Assembly (NCBI RefSeq): GCF_028279465.1
Contig: NZ_JANQNS010000014.1
Coordinates: 184,353 to 248,352 of the forward strand
From: Parasphingopyxis sp.
Lineage (GTDB): Bacteria; Pseudomonadota; Alphaproteobacteria; Sphingomonadales; Sphingomonadaceae
DNA: 64,000 nt
Reading direction: 5' to 3'
Shown: positions 18,788-27,100 of the stretch, piece by piece
Layout of the letters: each line of letters begins with the position of its first letter
How positions within the stretch are numbered: position 1 is the stretch's first letter
Position numbers and translations under genes: made by a program
The notes under the pieces: model-generated
What the model was told of the DNA's origin: nothing
The model's database searches: none
The model's input: only the letters and a program-made list of their open reading frames with translations

Positions 18788-19018
18788 TTGAAGATCGTCG
18801 TCCGACTCGATGTGATGCTGGCGCGGCGTAAGCGGCTCGCCAAGGATCTCGCGGCGCAGATCGGCATGAGCGAGACCAACCTGTCACTGCTGAGGACGGG
18901 CAAGGTGCGCGGTATTCGCTTTGAAACGCTGGCCAAAATCTGCGCGGCGCTCGACTGCAAACCCGGCGATATTCTCGATTTCGAATGGTCGGACGATGAC
19001 GAAGGGAATGATTCCTAG
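18788..19018 (+). CDS. YozG-like XRE/Cro-type small transcriptional regulator
   Basis: 76-residue one-domain helix-turn-helix protein (HTH about 16-62: LAAQIGMSETNLSLLRTGK and LAKICAALDCKPGDIL). Start is TTG at 18788: it gives the family N-terminus KIVVRLDVML directly after the DUF2975 stop, while the next ATG (18815) would delete the first strand. It ends in an acidic tail. It overlaps the convergent coaD by 4 bp. It likely regulates its own operon through the AT-rich repeats upstream of 17710. Confidence 0.85.
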   Translation: MKIVVRLDVMLARRKRLAKDLAAQIGMSETNLSLLRTGKVRGIRFETLAKICAALDCKPGDILDFEWSDDDEGNDS

Positions 19019-19524
19019 TCGCCCTTTCGACCGATTTTTTCGACCCGCGCCTTCACCTCGGCCTCGACTGCAGGCGTCACGAATTTGTGGATATCGCCCC
19101 CATACATGGCGATCTCTTTCACAAGCCGCGAAGCAATGGGCTGCAGCGCGACATCGGCCATCAGGAACAGCGTTTCGATATCATCGTTCAGCTGCTGGTT
19201 CATGCCCGCCATCTGAAACTCATATTCGAAATCGGCAACGGCGCGCAGGCCGCGCACGATAACGGTCGCGCCCTCCCGCTCGGCAAAGTCCATCAGCAGC
19301 GAGTTGAAATGGACGACGCGGATATCGCCATTGCAGGCAGCAACCTCCCGTTTCACCGTCTCCAGCCGCTCGTCATCGGTAAACATCGGCGATTTGCTGG
19401 GATTAGTCGTCACGCCGATGATCAGCGTGTCGACGAGTTTCGCGCCGCGCCGGATGATGTCCATATGCCCGAGCGTGATCGGATCGAACGTTCCGGGATA
19501 CACCCCTACCCTGTTGGCCCCCAT
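19015..19524 (-). CDS. coaD: Phosphopantetheine adenylyltransferase
   Basis: 169-residue CoaD, which transfers AMP to 4'-phosphopantetheine in CoA synthesis. The nucleotidyltransferase motif reads GTFDPITLGH (10-19) and the second signature IASRLVKE lies near 132, where ISSTLVKE is usual. Start ATG 19524 overlaps the ispA stop by one base (TGATG); a TTG at 19527 is also in frame. In many alphaproteobacteria coaD directly precedes the cyclophilin gene; here three opposite-strand genes lie between them. Confidence 0.94.
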   Translation of the reverse strand: MGANRVGVYPGTFDPITLGHMDIIRRGAKLVDTLIIGVTTNPSKSPMFTDDERLETVKREVAACNGDIRVVHFNSLLMDFAEREGATVIVRGLRAVADFEYEFQMAGMNQQLNDDIETLFLMADVALQPIASRLVKEIAMYGGDIHKFVTPAVEAEVKARVEKIGRKGD

Positions 19525-20423
19525 CAATGTGTCCTCTCAATGGAAAATCGTGCGATGGCGCGGAGCATATCGGCCTCCTCGCCATAATCGCGCAGATGAT
19601 CGATCGCCTGGTCGACGAGCATCTGGGCTTGTTGCCGCGCCCGCTCGACGCCAAGCAGCGAGACGAAGGTCGCTTTGCCGGCCTCGGCATCCTTGCCGAC
19701 GCGCTTGCCGGTCACCGCTTCGTCACCCTCGACATCGAGCAGATCGTCGGCAATCTGGAAGGCGAGGCCCAGATCGCGCGCATAGCCGCGCAGATGCGTC
19801 CGGTTTTCGGGTGGAATATGGCCCATGATGCAGGCCGCTTCGAGGCAAAAGCCCATTAGCGCGCCCGTCTTCAGCCGCTGCAGCCGGGTGACTGCCGGAA
19901 GGTCGAGCTGCCGGTGCTCGGCCTCGAGGTCCATCATCTGACCGCCGCCCATGCCCGCCGGGCCGCTCGCCTGGGCAAGCGCCGCCATCAGTTCGGCGCG
20001 TACGAACGGATCAGAGTGCGTCGCCTCGTCGCCCAATATCTCGAAGGCGAGCGCGAGCAGGCAATCGCCGGCCAGCACCGCCGTCGCCTCGTCGAACTGC
20101 TTATGCACGGTCGGCTTGCCGCGGCGCATATCGTCATCGTCCATGCACGGCAGATCGTCATGGATCAGCGAATAGACATGGATGCACTCGACCGCGAACC
20201 CGGCGCGCATCGCGCTGTCGCGATCGACATTGAAGACTTCGGATGCCGCCACGACCAGCATCGGGCGCAACCGCTTGCCGCCCCCTATCCCGGCATAGCG
20301 CATCGCCTCGTAAAGCTTGGCGCGCGAATCGTCCGGCACGGGCAGCCAAGTGTCGAACAGGATATCGACATCCTTGGCCATGCGCTCGAGCGCCGGTTTC
20401 AATCCGATGGAAACGACTGGCAT
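19524..20423 (-). CDS. ispA: Polyprenyl synthetase, farnesyl diphosphate synthase type
   Basis: 299-residue trans-isoprenyl diphosphate synthase. The first Asp-rich motif is DDLPCMDDDDMRRG near 88-101, with the short-chain type two-residue insertion, and the second is FQIADDLLDVEGD near 222. GGGKRLRPML (47-56) binds diphosphate. It makes C15 (possibly C20) precursors for quinones, carotenoids and undecaprenyl phosphate. It is the second gene of an xseB-ispA-coaD operon; it starts 3 bp after xseB. Confidence 0.92.
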   Translation of the reverse strand: MPVVSIGLKPALERMAKDVDILFDTWLPVPDDSRAKLYEAMRYAGIGGGKRLRPMLVVAASEVFNVDRDSAMRAGFAVECIHVYSLIHDDLPCMDDDDMRRGKPTVHKQFDEATAVLAGDCLLALAFEILGDEATHSDPFVRAELMAALAQASGPAGMGGGQMMDLEAEHRQLDLPAVTRLQRLKTGALMGFCLEAACIMGHIPPENRTHLRGYARDLGLAFQIADDLLDVEGDEAVTGKRVGKDAEAGKATFVSLLGVERARQQAQMLVDQAIDHLRDYGEEADMLRAIARFSIERTH

Positions 20424-20426
20424 CGG

Positions 20427-20678
20427 CTATGCGGGATCGAGCGGCTCGACGCCGGTCGGTTTGCCATCGGAATCGAGCTGGATCTTGTCGATCCGCGCTT
20501 TTGCGGCCTTGAGCCGGGCCTCGCACTGCGCGCGCAGCTTGTCCCCGCGTGTGTAGAGATCGATCGATTCGTCGAGCGGCGCTTCGCCCGTCTCCAGCTT
20601 GCGGACAATCGCCTCGAGTTCTTCGAGCGCGGCCTCGAAAGAAAGGGAGCCGATATCGGTGGCGCTTTCGTCAGTCAT
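20427..20678 (-). CDS. xseB: Exodeoxyribonuclease VII small subunit
   Basis: 83-residue XseB with the family's helical hairpin: LSFEAALEELEAIVRKLETGEAPLDESIDLYTRG covers residues about 11-44, followed by an Arg/Lys-rich helix. With XseA it forms the single-strand exonuclease VII. Start ATG 20678 gives the normal N-terminus; an in-frame start 36 bp upstream is poorer. First gene of the xseB-ispA-coaD run, and divergent from the semialdehyde dehydrogenase. Confidence 0.93.
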   Translation of the reverse strand: MTDESATDIGSLSFEAALEELEAIVRKLETGEAPLDESIDLYTRGDKLRAQCEARLKAAKARIDKIQLDSDGKPTGVEPLDPA

Positions 20679-20784
20679 GCAGTCGCTATGGGCGAGCGAG
20701 CGAGCTATGGTCAAGCAAGAGCCGCACGCTATATCCGATTCGACGCGCTCGGCAGTTCCCGGTCAGCATTTGAAGGAGAGGATG

Positions 20785-22149
20785 ATGCCCACCCAAGTCA
20801 ATCCGGCCACAGGCGAGACAGGGAAAAACTTTCCGGCATTGAGCGACGAAGAGATCGAGGCGAAACTCGCCAGGGCGGCCGCAACGTTCCGCAAATGGCG
20901 CGTTACGGACATGGCGACGCGCACCGATCTGCTCTCGAAAATCGCCGACGAATTCGCACGGCGCAAGGATGAGCTGGCCGCGACGATCACGACCGAAATG
21001 GGCAAACCCGTGACGCAAGCCCGGGCCGAAGTCGACAAATGCGAAAAAGCGTTCCGCTTCTATGCCGCGAACGGCCCCGCCATGCTCGAACCGGTCGAGC
21101 AGGAGCTGGTTAGCGGCCGATCCGTCTCGCACTGGCTGCCCCAAGGGCCGGTGCTGGCCGTCATGCCGTGGAACTATCCGCTGTGGCAGGTCGTGCGCTT
21201 CATGGCGCCGACAATCATGGCGGGCAATGTCGGCGTGTTGAAACATGCGAGCTCTACCCCCGGCTGTGCCGCCGCGCTCGAAGAGCTGGTCATTGGCGCG
21301 GGCGGACCAGAGGGGCTGTTTCAAAACCTGCATATCAGCGCGTCGAAGGTCGCGGGCATCATTGCCGACGACCGGATCGTCGCCGTGACCATCACCGGCA
21401 GCGAGGGTGCGGGCATCAAAGTTGCCGAAGCGGCCGGGCATAACCTCAAAAAGGTGGTGCTCGAGCTGGGCGGCTCCGATCCGTTCATCGTCATGCCGAG
21501 CGCGGACGTCAAAATGGCGGCCGAAACCGCTGTGACCGCGCGGCTGCAAAATGCCGGGCAAAGCTGCATCTGCGGCAAGCGCATGGTCGTTCATGAGGAT
21601 GTCTATGACGAATTCATGGAGATCTTCGTCGAGGGCGTGAAGACGATTCGGATCGGCGATCCGACCGCGGAAGATACCGAGATGGGTCCGCTATCGAGCG
21701 AAGATGCGCGCAACGATATCGCCGAACAGCTCGAAAAGGCCGTCCAGTCGGGCGCGACCAAGCTCTATGGCGGCGATATTCCGGATAAACCGGGCGCCTG
21801 GATGACGCCGGCGATCCTCACCGATATTCCCGAAGACGCCCCGGTCGCGCGCGAGGAGTTTTTCGGGCCTGTTGCCATGGTCTTCAAGGTGAAGGATATC
21901 GACGAAGCGATTCAGGTCGCGAACGATATCCCCTTTGGTCTCGGGTCGAGCGCCTGGACGAACGACGAGGCTGAAAAGGCCCGCTTCATCCGCGATATCG
22001 AGGCGGGCATGACGGCGATCAACCAGATGCTCGCCTCCGATCCCTATGCGCCGTTCGGTGGCGTCAAACGATCCGGCCATGGCCGCGAACTCGGTTCGCA
22101 TGGCCTGCATGAATTCATGAATCTCAAAAACGTAATGCTGCCCGAATGA
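20785..22149 (+). CDS. NAD(P)-dependent succinate-semialdehyde dehydrogenase family protein
   Basis: 454-residue aldehyde dehydrogenase superfamily enzyme. Features: PWNYPLWQVVRF near 125, glycine-rich TITGSEGAG near 208, catalytic glutamate in LELGGSDPF near 230 and catalytic cysteine in NAGQSCICGKR near 263. PFGGVKRSGHGRELG near the end is typical of the succinate-semialdehyde group. An ATG pair at 20782/20785 follows AAGGAGAGG. ATGA overlap (22146-22149) couples it to the OYE-type reductase, suggesting the two act in one catabolic route. Substrate remains inferred. Confidence 0.9.
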   Translation: MPTQVNPATGETGKNFPALSDEEIEAKLARAAATFRKWRVTDMATRTDLLSKIADEFARRKDELAATITTEMGKPVTQARAEVDKCEKAFRFYAANGPAMLEPVEQELVSGRSVSHWLPQGPVLAVMPWNYPLWQVVRFMAPTIMAGNVGVLKHASSTPGCAAALEELVIGAGGPEGLFQNLHISASKVAGIIADDRIVAVTITGSEGAGIKVAEAAGHNLKKVVLELGGSDPFIVMPSADVKMAAETAVTARLQNAGQSCICGKRMVVHEDVYDEFMEIFVEGVKTIRIGDPTAEDTEMGPLSSEDARNDIAEQLEKAVQSGATKLYGGDIPDKPGAWMTPAILTDIPEDAPVAREEFFGPVAMVFKVKDIDEAIQVANDIPFGLGSSAWTNDEAEKARFIRDIEAGMTAINQMLASDPYAPFGGVKRSGHGRELGSHGLHEFMNLKNVMLPE

Positions 22150-23435
22150 GCGAGCCCGCGCTTAGCTCTCCGCTCAGCCTCCCCTGCGGCGCGACGCTGC
22201 CCAACCGGATCGCCAAGGCGGCGATGACGGAGGGGCTGGGGACGCCTCATGGCGTGCCGACCGAAGCGCTCGAGCGGCTCTACGGCATCTGGTCGGACGG
22301 CGGCGCGGGCATGCTGCTCTCGGGCAATATCCAGGTCGATCGCGATCATCTGGAGCGACCCGGCAATGTCGTCATGCATGACTCACCGAATGCCGAACTC
22401 ATGACGCGGCTCAAGGACTGGGCCAGGGCGGCGACGCGGAACGGCAATCATTTCTGGGCGCAACTCAGCCATGGCGGGCGACAGACTCAGGCAATGGTCA
22501 ATCCGCATCCCAAGGCGCCATCCGCGGTCAAGCTCGGCCTGCCCGGCGGCCAGTTTGGCGAGCCGGTCGCGCTTACAGTGCCGGAGATCGTCGACATTCG
22601 GGATCGCTTCGCCATCGCCGCGAAAGCGGTCCGCGATGCAGGTTTTACGGGCGTGCAGATTCACGCGGCTCACGGCTATCTGCTGTCGTCATTTCTCTCG
22701 CCGCGCGCCAATCAGCGCGACGATGAGTATGGCAGATCGCTCGAAAACCGCGCGCGCTTCCTGATGGAGACGGTCGCGGCGGTGCGCGACGCGGTCGGTG
22801 CGGATTTCCCGATTTCGGTCAAGCTCAACAGCGCCGATTTCCAGCGCGGCGGATTCCAGTTCGAGGACAGCCTGCAGGTGGCCGAATGGCTCGCGGATGC
22901 CGGCATTGATCTACTGGAAATTTCGGGCGGCAATTATGAGCAACCCAAGCTGCTCGGCATCGAAGGCATGGAGTCCGAAGAGAAACAGAATGTCGCGCCC
23001 TCGACCGCGCGACGCGAGGCCTATTTCGTCGATTTTGCGCTAGCGATGGAGGAGAAGGTCTCGATCCCGCTCATGGTGACGGGCGGGTTCCGGAGCCGGG
23101 AGGCCATGGACTATGCGCTGGACAGCGGCGCGGCCGATGTGATCGGCATCGGCCGCCCCTTCTGCCACACGCCTGATGCGGCGAACCGGCTGTTCGAAGG
23201 CGCCGAAAAGCTACCGACGCCCGAAGACGAACTTGCGCTGATCCCCGGTTGGCTGGGCTTTCTGAAGCGCCTGCAAATGCTCAAGGCGATTGACGGATTC
23301 GCCACGCAATATTGGTTCTACAGCCAGCTCTACGCGCTCGGACGCGAAGGCAGGACCGCACCGGAACGCTCTGTTTTCGCGGCGTTTCGCGAAGTGGAAT
23401 CCACGCACAATCGCCTGATGGCGCAGCGCGGCTAG
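22146..23435 (+). CDS. NADH:flavin oxidoreductase (Old Yellow Enzyme family)
   Basis: 429-residue FMN-dependent TIM barrel. WAQLSHGGRQ near 100, GVQIHAAHGYLLSSFLSP near 175 and NQRDDEYGRSLENRARF near 195 are the OYE signature segments; GGFRSREAMDYAL near 312 and IGIGRPF near 335 bind the FMN phosphate. Length is that of the classical OYE group without the extra iron-sulphur module of 2,4-dienoyl-CoA reductase. It would reduce activated C=C bonds. Translationally coupled to the upstream dehydrogenase; it converges with the acyl-CoA ligase gene with a 4-bp overlap. Confidence 0.9.
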   Translation: MSEPALSSPLSLPCGATLPNRIAKAAMTEGLGTPHGVPTEALERLYGIWSDGGAGMLLSGNIQVDRDHLERPGNVVMHDSPNAELMTRLKDWARAATRNGNHFWAQLSHGGRQTQAMVNPHPKAPSAVKLGLPGGQFGEPVALTVPEIVDIRDRFAIAAKAVRDAGFTGVQIHAAHGYLLSSFLSPRANQRDDEYGRSLENRARFLMETVAAVRDAVGADFPISVKLNSADFQRGGFQFEDSLQVAEWLADAGIDLLEISGGNYEQPKLLGIEGMESEEKQNVAPSTARREAYFVDFALAMEEKVSIPLMVTGGFRSREAMDYALDSGAADVIGIGRPFCHTPDAANRLFEGAEKLPTPEDELALIPGWLGFLKRLQMLKAIDGFATQYWFYSQLYALGREGRTAPERSVFAAFREVESTHNRLMAQRG

Positions 23436-25099
23436 ACGCCCTCTTCCGCGCGCAGGGCCTTGCGGTCGAGCTTGCCGATCATCGTTTTGGGCAGTTCGTC
23501 CCGCACCACGACTTCGGTCACCTGCTCATGCTTGCCAAGCTGCGGGTTGAGCCACGCCGTAAGCTCTTCGCCCGTGACCGTCGCGTCTCCGCTTAAGGCC
23601 ACGAAAGCCTTGGGTTTTTCGCCCGTATAGGTATCCGGAACGCCGATCACGAGCGCCTCTTTCACGGCCGGATTCTTGTAGAGAATATCCTCGAGCTGGC
23701 TCGGGAAGACCTTGAAGCCGGAGACGGCGATCATGTCCTTCAGTCGGTCGACGATGAAGATATAGCCGTCCTCGTCGATCGTGCCGACATCGCCGGTGCG
23801 CAGGAAGCCGTCATGCAGGATCTGATCGTCGGCATCGGGCCGGTTCCAATAGCCGTACATGATCTGCGGGCCCGCGATCACGATTTCGCCCGGCTCGCCC
23901 TCCGGCGCGGGTTCGTTCGGATTTTCCTTGTCGACGAGCTTGACGATGGTCGCCGACGCGGGCTGGCCGATCGAGCCTGTCTTGTTCTCGCCATCATAGG
24001 GATTGCAGGAGACGACGCCCGAGCTCTCGGTCAGTCCATAACCCTCGACGAGCTTGGCGCCCGTCAGATCCTCGAACTTGGTTTTGGTCTCCGCCGGCAG
24101 CGGCGCGCCGCCGGAAATGCAAACGCGCAACGACGAAAAATCGGTTTTCGCGGTCTGCGGATGCTCGAGCAGCGCCGTATACATGGTCGGCACGCCCGGC
24201 AGCGCCGTCGCCTTGGTGCGTTCGATGGCCTTCAGCGCCTGCGCCGCGTTCCAGCGCGGCAGCATGATGATCTCGCCACCGCGCAGCACCGTGCGGTTGA
24301 GCACCGTTGCGTTGGCGAAGACGTGGAAGAAAGGCAGCACGCCCATGATCCGGTCTTCGGCCTCGGGATCGGGGTCGAGCGCCTGAATCTGTCGGGCGTT
24401 GGCGGTAATGTTCTGGTGCGTCAGCATCGCGCCCTTGGGCACGCCGGTCGTGCCGCCTGTATACTGGATGAGCGCGACATCCTTGCGTGGATCGATCGGC
24501 ACGCGGCCGCAATCGCCGCTATTGTCGACCAGCTCGCTGAACGGAATAACGTCCCGACGCTTCGGAATATCGACCGACTCCCCGCCCTTGAAGACGCGGA
24601 ACATCAGCGATTTGGCCAGCGGCAGGGCTTCGACAACCGTACCGACGACGAGCTTTTCGAGCGAGCTCTTGTCGAGCACTTCGAGCGCGGTCGGCAGCAA
24701 CGCTTTCGCCGACAGTGTCAAGAGCAGTTTCGTTCCCGAATCCTCGACCTGATGCGTGAGCTCGTCGACCGTGTATAGCGGTGAAAAGTTCACCACCGTC
24801 GCGCCCATCTTCATCGCGCCATAATAGCCGGCGAGATAATGCGGCACGTTGGGCAGGAAGAGACCGACCCGGTCGCCCTTCTTGATGCCAAGCTTCTGCA
24901 GCCCGCGCGCGACGCGATTCACGCCGAGCCGAACATCGGCATAGCTATATTTCCGCCCCATGAAATCGGCGAGATAGGCGTCGGGATGCTTCGCCGCGCT
25001 TTCGGCGAACATCTGCGGCACGGTGAGCGGCGCAAAACTCTTGTCCCAGGTGCCGGGATGCCGGAAATCGGTGCGCCAAATATCGGGAATGTCGACCAT
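23432..25099 (-). CDS. Long-chain fatty acid-CoA ligase
   Basis: 555-residue AMP-forming acyl-CoA synthetase. Motifs: YTGGTTGVPKGAML near 210 (P-loop), GYGLTESSG near 350, GDVGTIDEDGYIFIVDRLKD near 425-445 and C-terminal PKTMIGKLDRKAL with the catalytic lysine. It activates medium/long-chain fatty acids as acyl-AMP then acyl-CoA. Start ATG 25099 (MVDIPDIWRT) is the family start; the upstream in-frame codons are weak. Substrate length cannot be read. Assignment as fadD orthologue is by size and motif. Confidence 0.92.
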   Translation of the reverse strand: MVDIPDIWRTDFRHPGTWDKSFAPLTVPQMFAESAAKHPDAYLADFMGRKYSYADVRLGVNRVARGLQKLGIKKGDRVGLFLPNVPHYLAGYYGAMKMGATVVNFSPLYTVDELTHQVEDSGTKLLLTLSAKALLPTALEVLDKSSLEKLVVGTVVEALPLAKSLMFRVFKGGESVDIPKRRDVIPFSELVDNSGDCGRVPIDPRKDVALIQYTGGTTGVPKGAMLTHQNITANARQIQALDPDPEAEDRIMGVLPFFHVFANATVLNRTVLRGGEIIMLPRWNAAQALKAIERTKATALPGVPTMYTALLEHPQTAKTDFSSLRVCISGGAPLPAETKTKFEDLTGAKLVEGYGLTESSGVVSCNPYDGENKTGSIGQPASATIVKLVDKENPNEPAPEGEPGEIVIAGPQIMYGYWNRPDADDQILHDGFLRTGDVGTIDEDGYIFIVDRLKDMIAVSGFKVFPSQLEDILYKNPAVKEALVIGVPDTYTGEKPKAFVALSGDATVTGEELTAWLNPQLGKHEQVTEVVVRDELPKTMIGKLDRKALRAEEGV

Positions 25100-25168
25100 G
25101 GCGAAGCTATACCAAGGCGCCGCCACAAATCAAGCTACTTACAGCCCTGTAAGTAGGGCGAAGTCCCT

Positions 25169-25942
25169 CTATTCGTCCTTTTTTTTGAACAGTTCCTCGG
25201 CGCCTTCGGGCAGCGGCTTGGCCGGTGCATCTTCGGCCGGCAGTTCGGGCCAGGCCGATCCGGCTTCCGGTTCGGCTTCGGGTGCGGCCTCGCCCGCCGC
25301 TTCGGCGGCTTCCGCGGCAAGCGCGGCTTCGGCTTCGGCCGCGGCAACCCGGCGTTCGTTGCGCAACTCTTCGATCAGCGCCTCGCGATCGCCTTCGATC
25401 GTCTCGTCCTTCGGCGCTTCGATACCGGCCTTCTTCGCCGCCTTGGCGACGACGGCGTCGAGCTCGCGCTGCGAACACAGGCCGAGGGTCACCGGGTCCT
25501 TCGGCGTAATCTCGGCAATGTTCCAATGCGTGCGGTCCCGGATCGCGTTGATCGTATTGCGCGTCGTGCCGATCAGCTTGCCGATCTGCGCGTCTGAAAT
25601 TTCCGGGTGGTTGCGCAGCAGCCACGCGATGCCGTCCGGCTTGTCCTGCCGCTTCGAGACCGGCGTATAGCGCGGGCCCTTGGTACGGCGGACCTGTTCC
25701 GGGCCCTTGAGCATTTCAAGCCGATATTCGGGGTCGGCCTGGCCCTTTTCGATCTCGTCCATCGTCACTTCGTGTGCGGCGATGGGATCGCGCCCCGTGA
25801 GCTTGGTCGCGGCGGTATCGTCGGCGATCGCCTGGACTTCGAGGATATGCAAACCGCAAAATTCGGCGATCTGCTCGAAAGACAGCGCCGTATTGTCGAC
25901 CAGCCAGCTCGCGGTGGCATGCGGCATCAAAGGATGGGCCAT
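25169..25942 (-). CDS. trcR: Cell cycle transcriptional regulator TrcR (DUF1013)
   Basis: 257-residue DUF1013 protein conserved in alphaproteobacteria. The family signature MPHATASWLVDNTALSFEQI begins at residue 6, followed by FCGLHILEVQAIADD (28-42) and IGKLIGTTRNTINAIRDRTHWN near 121-142, a helix-turn-helix-like element. Residues after about 200 are an Ala/Glu-rich low-complexity tail ending in KKKDE. TrcR acts with RNA polymerase and CtrA/GcrA-era cell-cycle control in Caulobacter-type bacteria. It is monocistronic; the neighbouring window also carries cpdR, another cell-cycle gene. Confidence 0.88.
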   Translation of the reverse strand: MAHPLMPHATASWLVDNTALSFEQIAEFCGLHILEVQAIADDTAATKLTGRDPIAAHEVTMDEIEKGQADPEYRLEMLKGPEQVRRTKGPRYTPVSKRQDKPDGIAWLLRNHPEISDAQIGKLIGTTRNTINAIRDRTHWNIAEITPKDPVTLGLCSQRELDAVVAKAAKKAGIEAPKDETIEGDREALIEELRNERRVAAAEAEAALAAEAAEAAGEAAPEAEPEAGSAWPELPAEDAPAKPLPEGAEELFKKKDE

Positions 25943-25956
25943 GATGAACTCCGGAT

Positions 25957-25990
25957 AATAAAAGGGCCGCCCCTCACGGGACGGCCGAAT
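25957..25990 (-). terminator. Rho-independent terminator after the GT4 gene
   Basis: A stem pairs GGCCGCCCC (25965-25973) with GGGACGGCC (25978-25986) around a 4-nt loop. On the minus strand it runs into CTTTTATTAT. It lies between the glycosyltransferase stop (26051) and the trcR start (25942), separating the two same-strand units. Confidence 0.75.
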
Positions 25991-26050
25991 ATGAGGATCA
26001 TTTAGGCCGACACGGGCGCTAGGGCAAGAGCGACGCGCCGGGAGCGCGAG

Positions 26051-27076
26051 TCAGGCAGCCTGGTCGAATGTTTCCGAAACCGGGGTCAATGCGGCGAGAA
26101 ACTCGCGCGCGCTGCGTTCCCAGGTGAATTGCGCACCATAGCGCGCGCATTCGGCCCGATCCCGGGTCAGCGCGCCGGCGATCGCGGTATCGAGGTCGGG
26201 ATCGAGGCAGGCGACGGCGTCCGTAACCACATCGACCGGACCGGTGACGGGATAGGCGGCGACCGGCGTGCCCGAGGCGAGCGCTTCGATCATCACCAGG
26301 CCGAACGTATCGGTCTTGCTCGGAAAAACGAAAACGTCGGCGCCGGCATAGGCGCCCGCCAGCGGCGCGCCAGACAGCGCGCCCAGAAAATTGGCGTCCG
26401 GATAGCGCGCTTCGAGCGCGGCCCGGGCCGGCCCATCTCCGACGATCACCTTCGAACCCGGATGGCCGCATTCGAGAAACGCCGCGATATTCTTTTCCAC
26501 CGCCACCCGGCCGACATAGAGCATGATCGGCCGGGGCAGACCGGCAAAGGCCGGATGCGGCGATGCGTCGGGCGAAAAGGCTTCCAGATCGACACCACGC
26601 CCCCAAGGGACGACATGGTGGATGCCGTTCGCTCGCAACTCCCGCCGGATGGAGTCCGTCGCTGTCATCACGGCTTGGGACGGCGCGTGGAAGCGGCGCA
26701 TCAGCGGCCAGATCCAGCTCGACGGCACACCCGTGCGCTTGGAAACATAGTCGGGAAATTGCGTGTGATAGGCAGTGGTGAAGGGAAAATCGGTGCGGCG
26801 GCACCAGCGCCGTGCGGCATAGCCGAGCGGGCCTTCGGTCGCGATATGCAGTGCATCCGGCGCGGCTGCGGCGAGCGAAGCGCCCAGTTTATCTGCCGTG
26901 ACAAGCGCGAGCTTGATCTCCGAATAGGTAGGGAGCGGCACCGAGGGAAACTGGTCGGGCGAAAAGACGGTCACGTCATGACCCATTTTTTCGAGTTCGC
27001 GCCGGACCGATTGCAAGGTGCGGACGACGCCGTTGACCTGCGGACTCCAGGCATCGGTCACAATCACGATCCGCAT
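26051..27076 (-). CDS. GT4-family glycosyltransferase
   Basis: 341-residue GT-B glycosyltransferase. The N-terminal MRIVIVTDAWSPQVNGVVRTL is typical of the MgtA/SqdX group of alpha-mannosyl/glucosyl-type enzymes that act on lipids. HIATEGPLGYAAR near 77, GRGVDLEAFSP near 160, the donor-binding VGDGPAR near 213 and KTDTFGLVMIEALASGTPVAAY near 253-274 carry the EX7E-type Glu pair. It starts 24 bp downstream of a metallophosphoesterase gene, probably in one operon. The acceptor is likely a membrane lipid; no sugar can be assigned. Confidence 0.86.
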   Translation of the reverse strand: MRIVIVTDAWSPQVNGVVRTLQSVRRELEKMGHDVTVFSPDQFPSVPLPTYSEIKLALVTADKLGASLAAAAPDALHIATEGPLGYAARRWCRRTDFPFTTAYHTQFPDYVSKRTGVPSSWIWPLMRRFHAPSQAVMTATDSIRRELRANGIHHVVPWGRGVDLEAFSPDASPHPAFAGLPRPIMLYVGRVAVEKNIAAFLECGHPGSKVIVGDGPARAALEARYPDANFLGALSGAPLAGAYAGADVFVFPSKTDTFGLVMIEALASGTPVAAYPVTGPVDVVTDAVACLDPDLDTAIAGALTRDRAECARYGAQFTWERSAREFLAALTPVSETFDQAA

Positions 27077-27100
27077 CGGCCGTCTCCTTCTCTCGCCACT

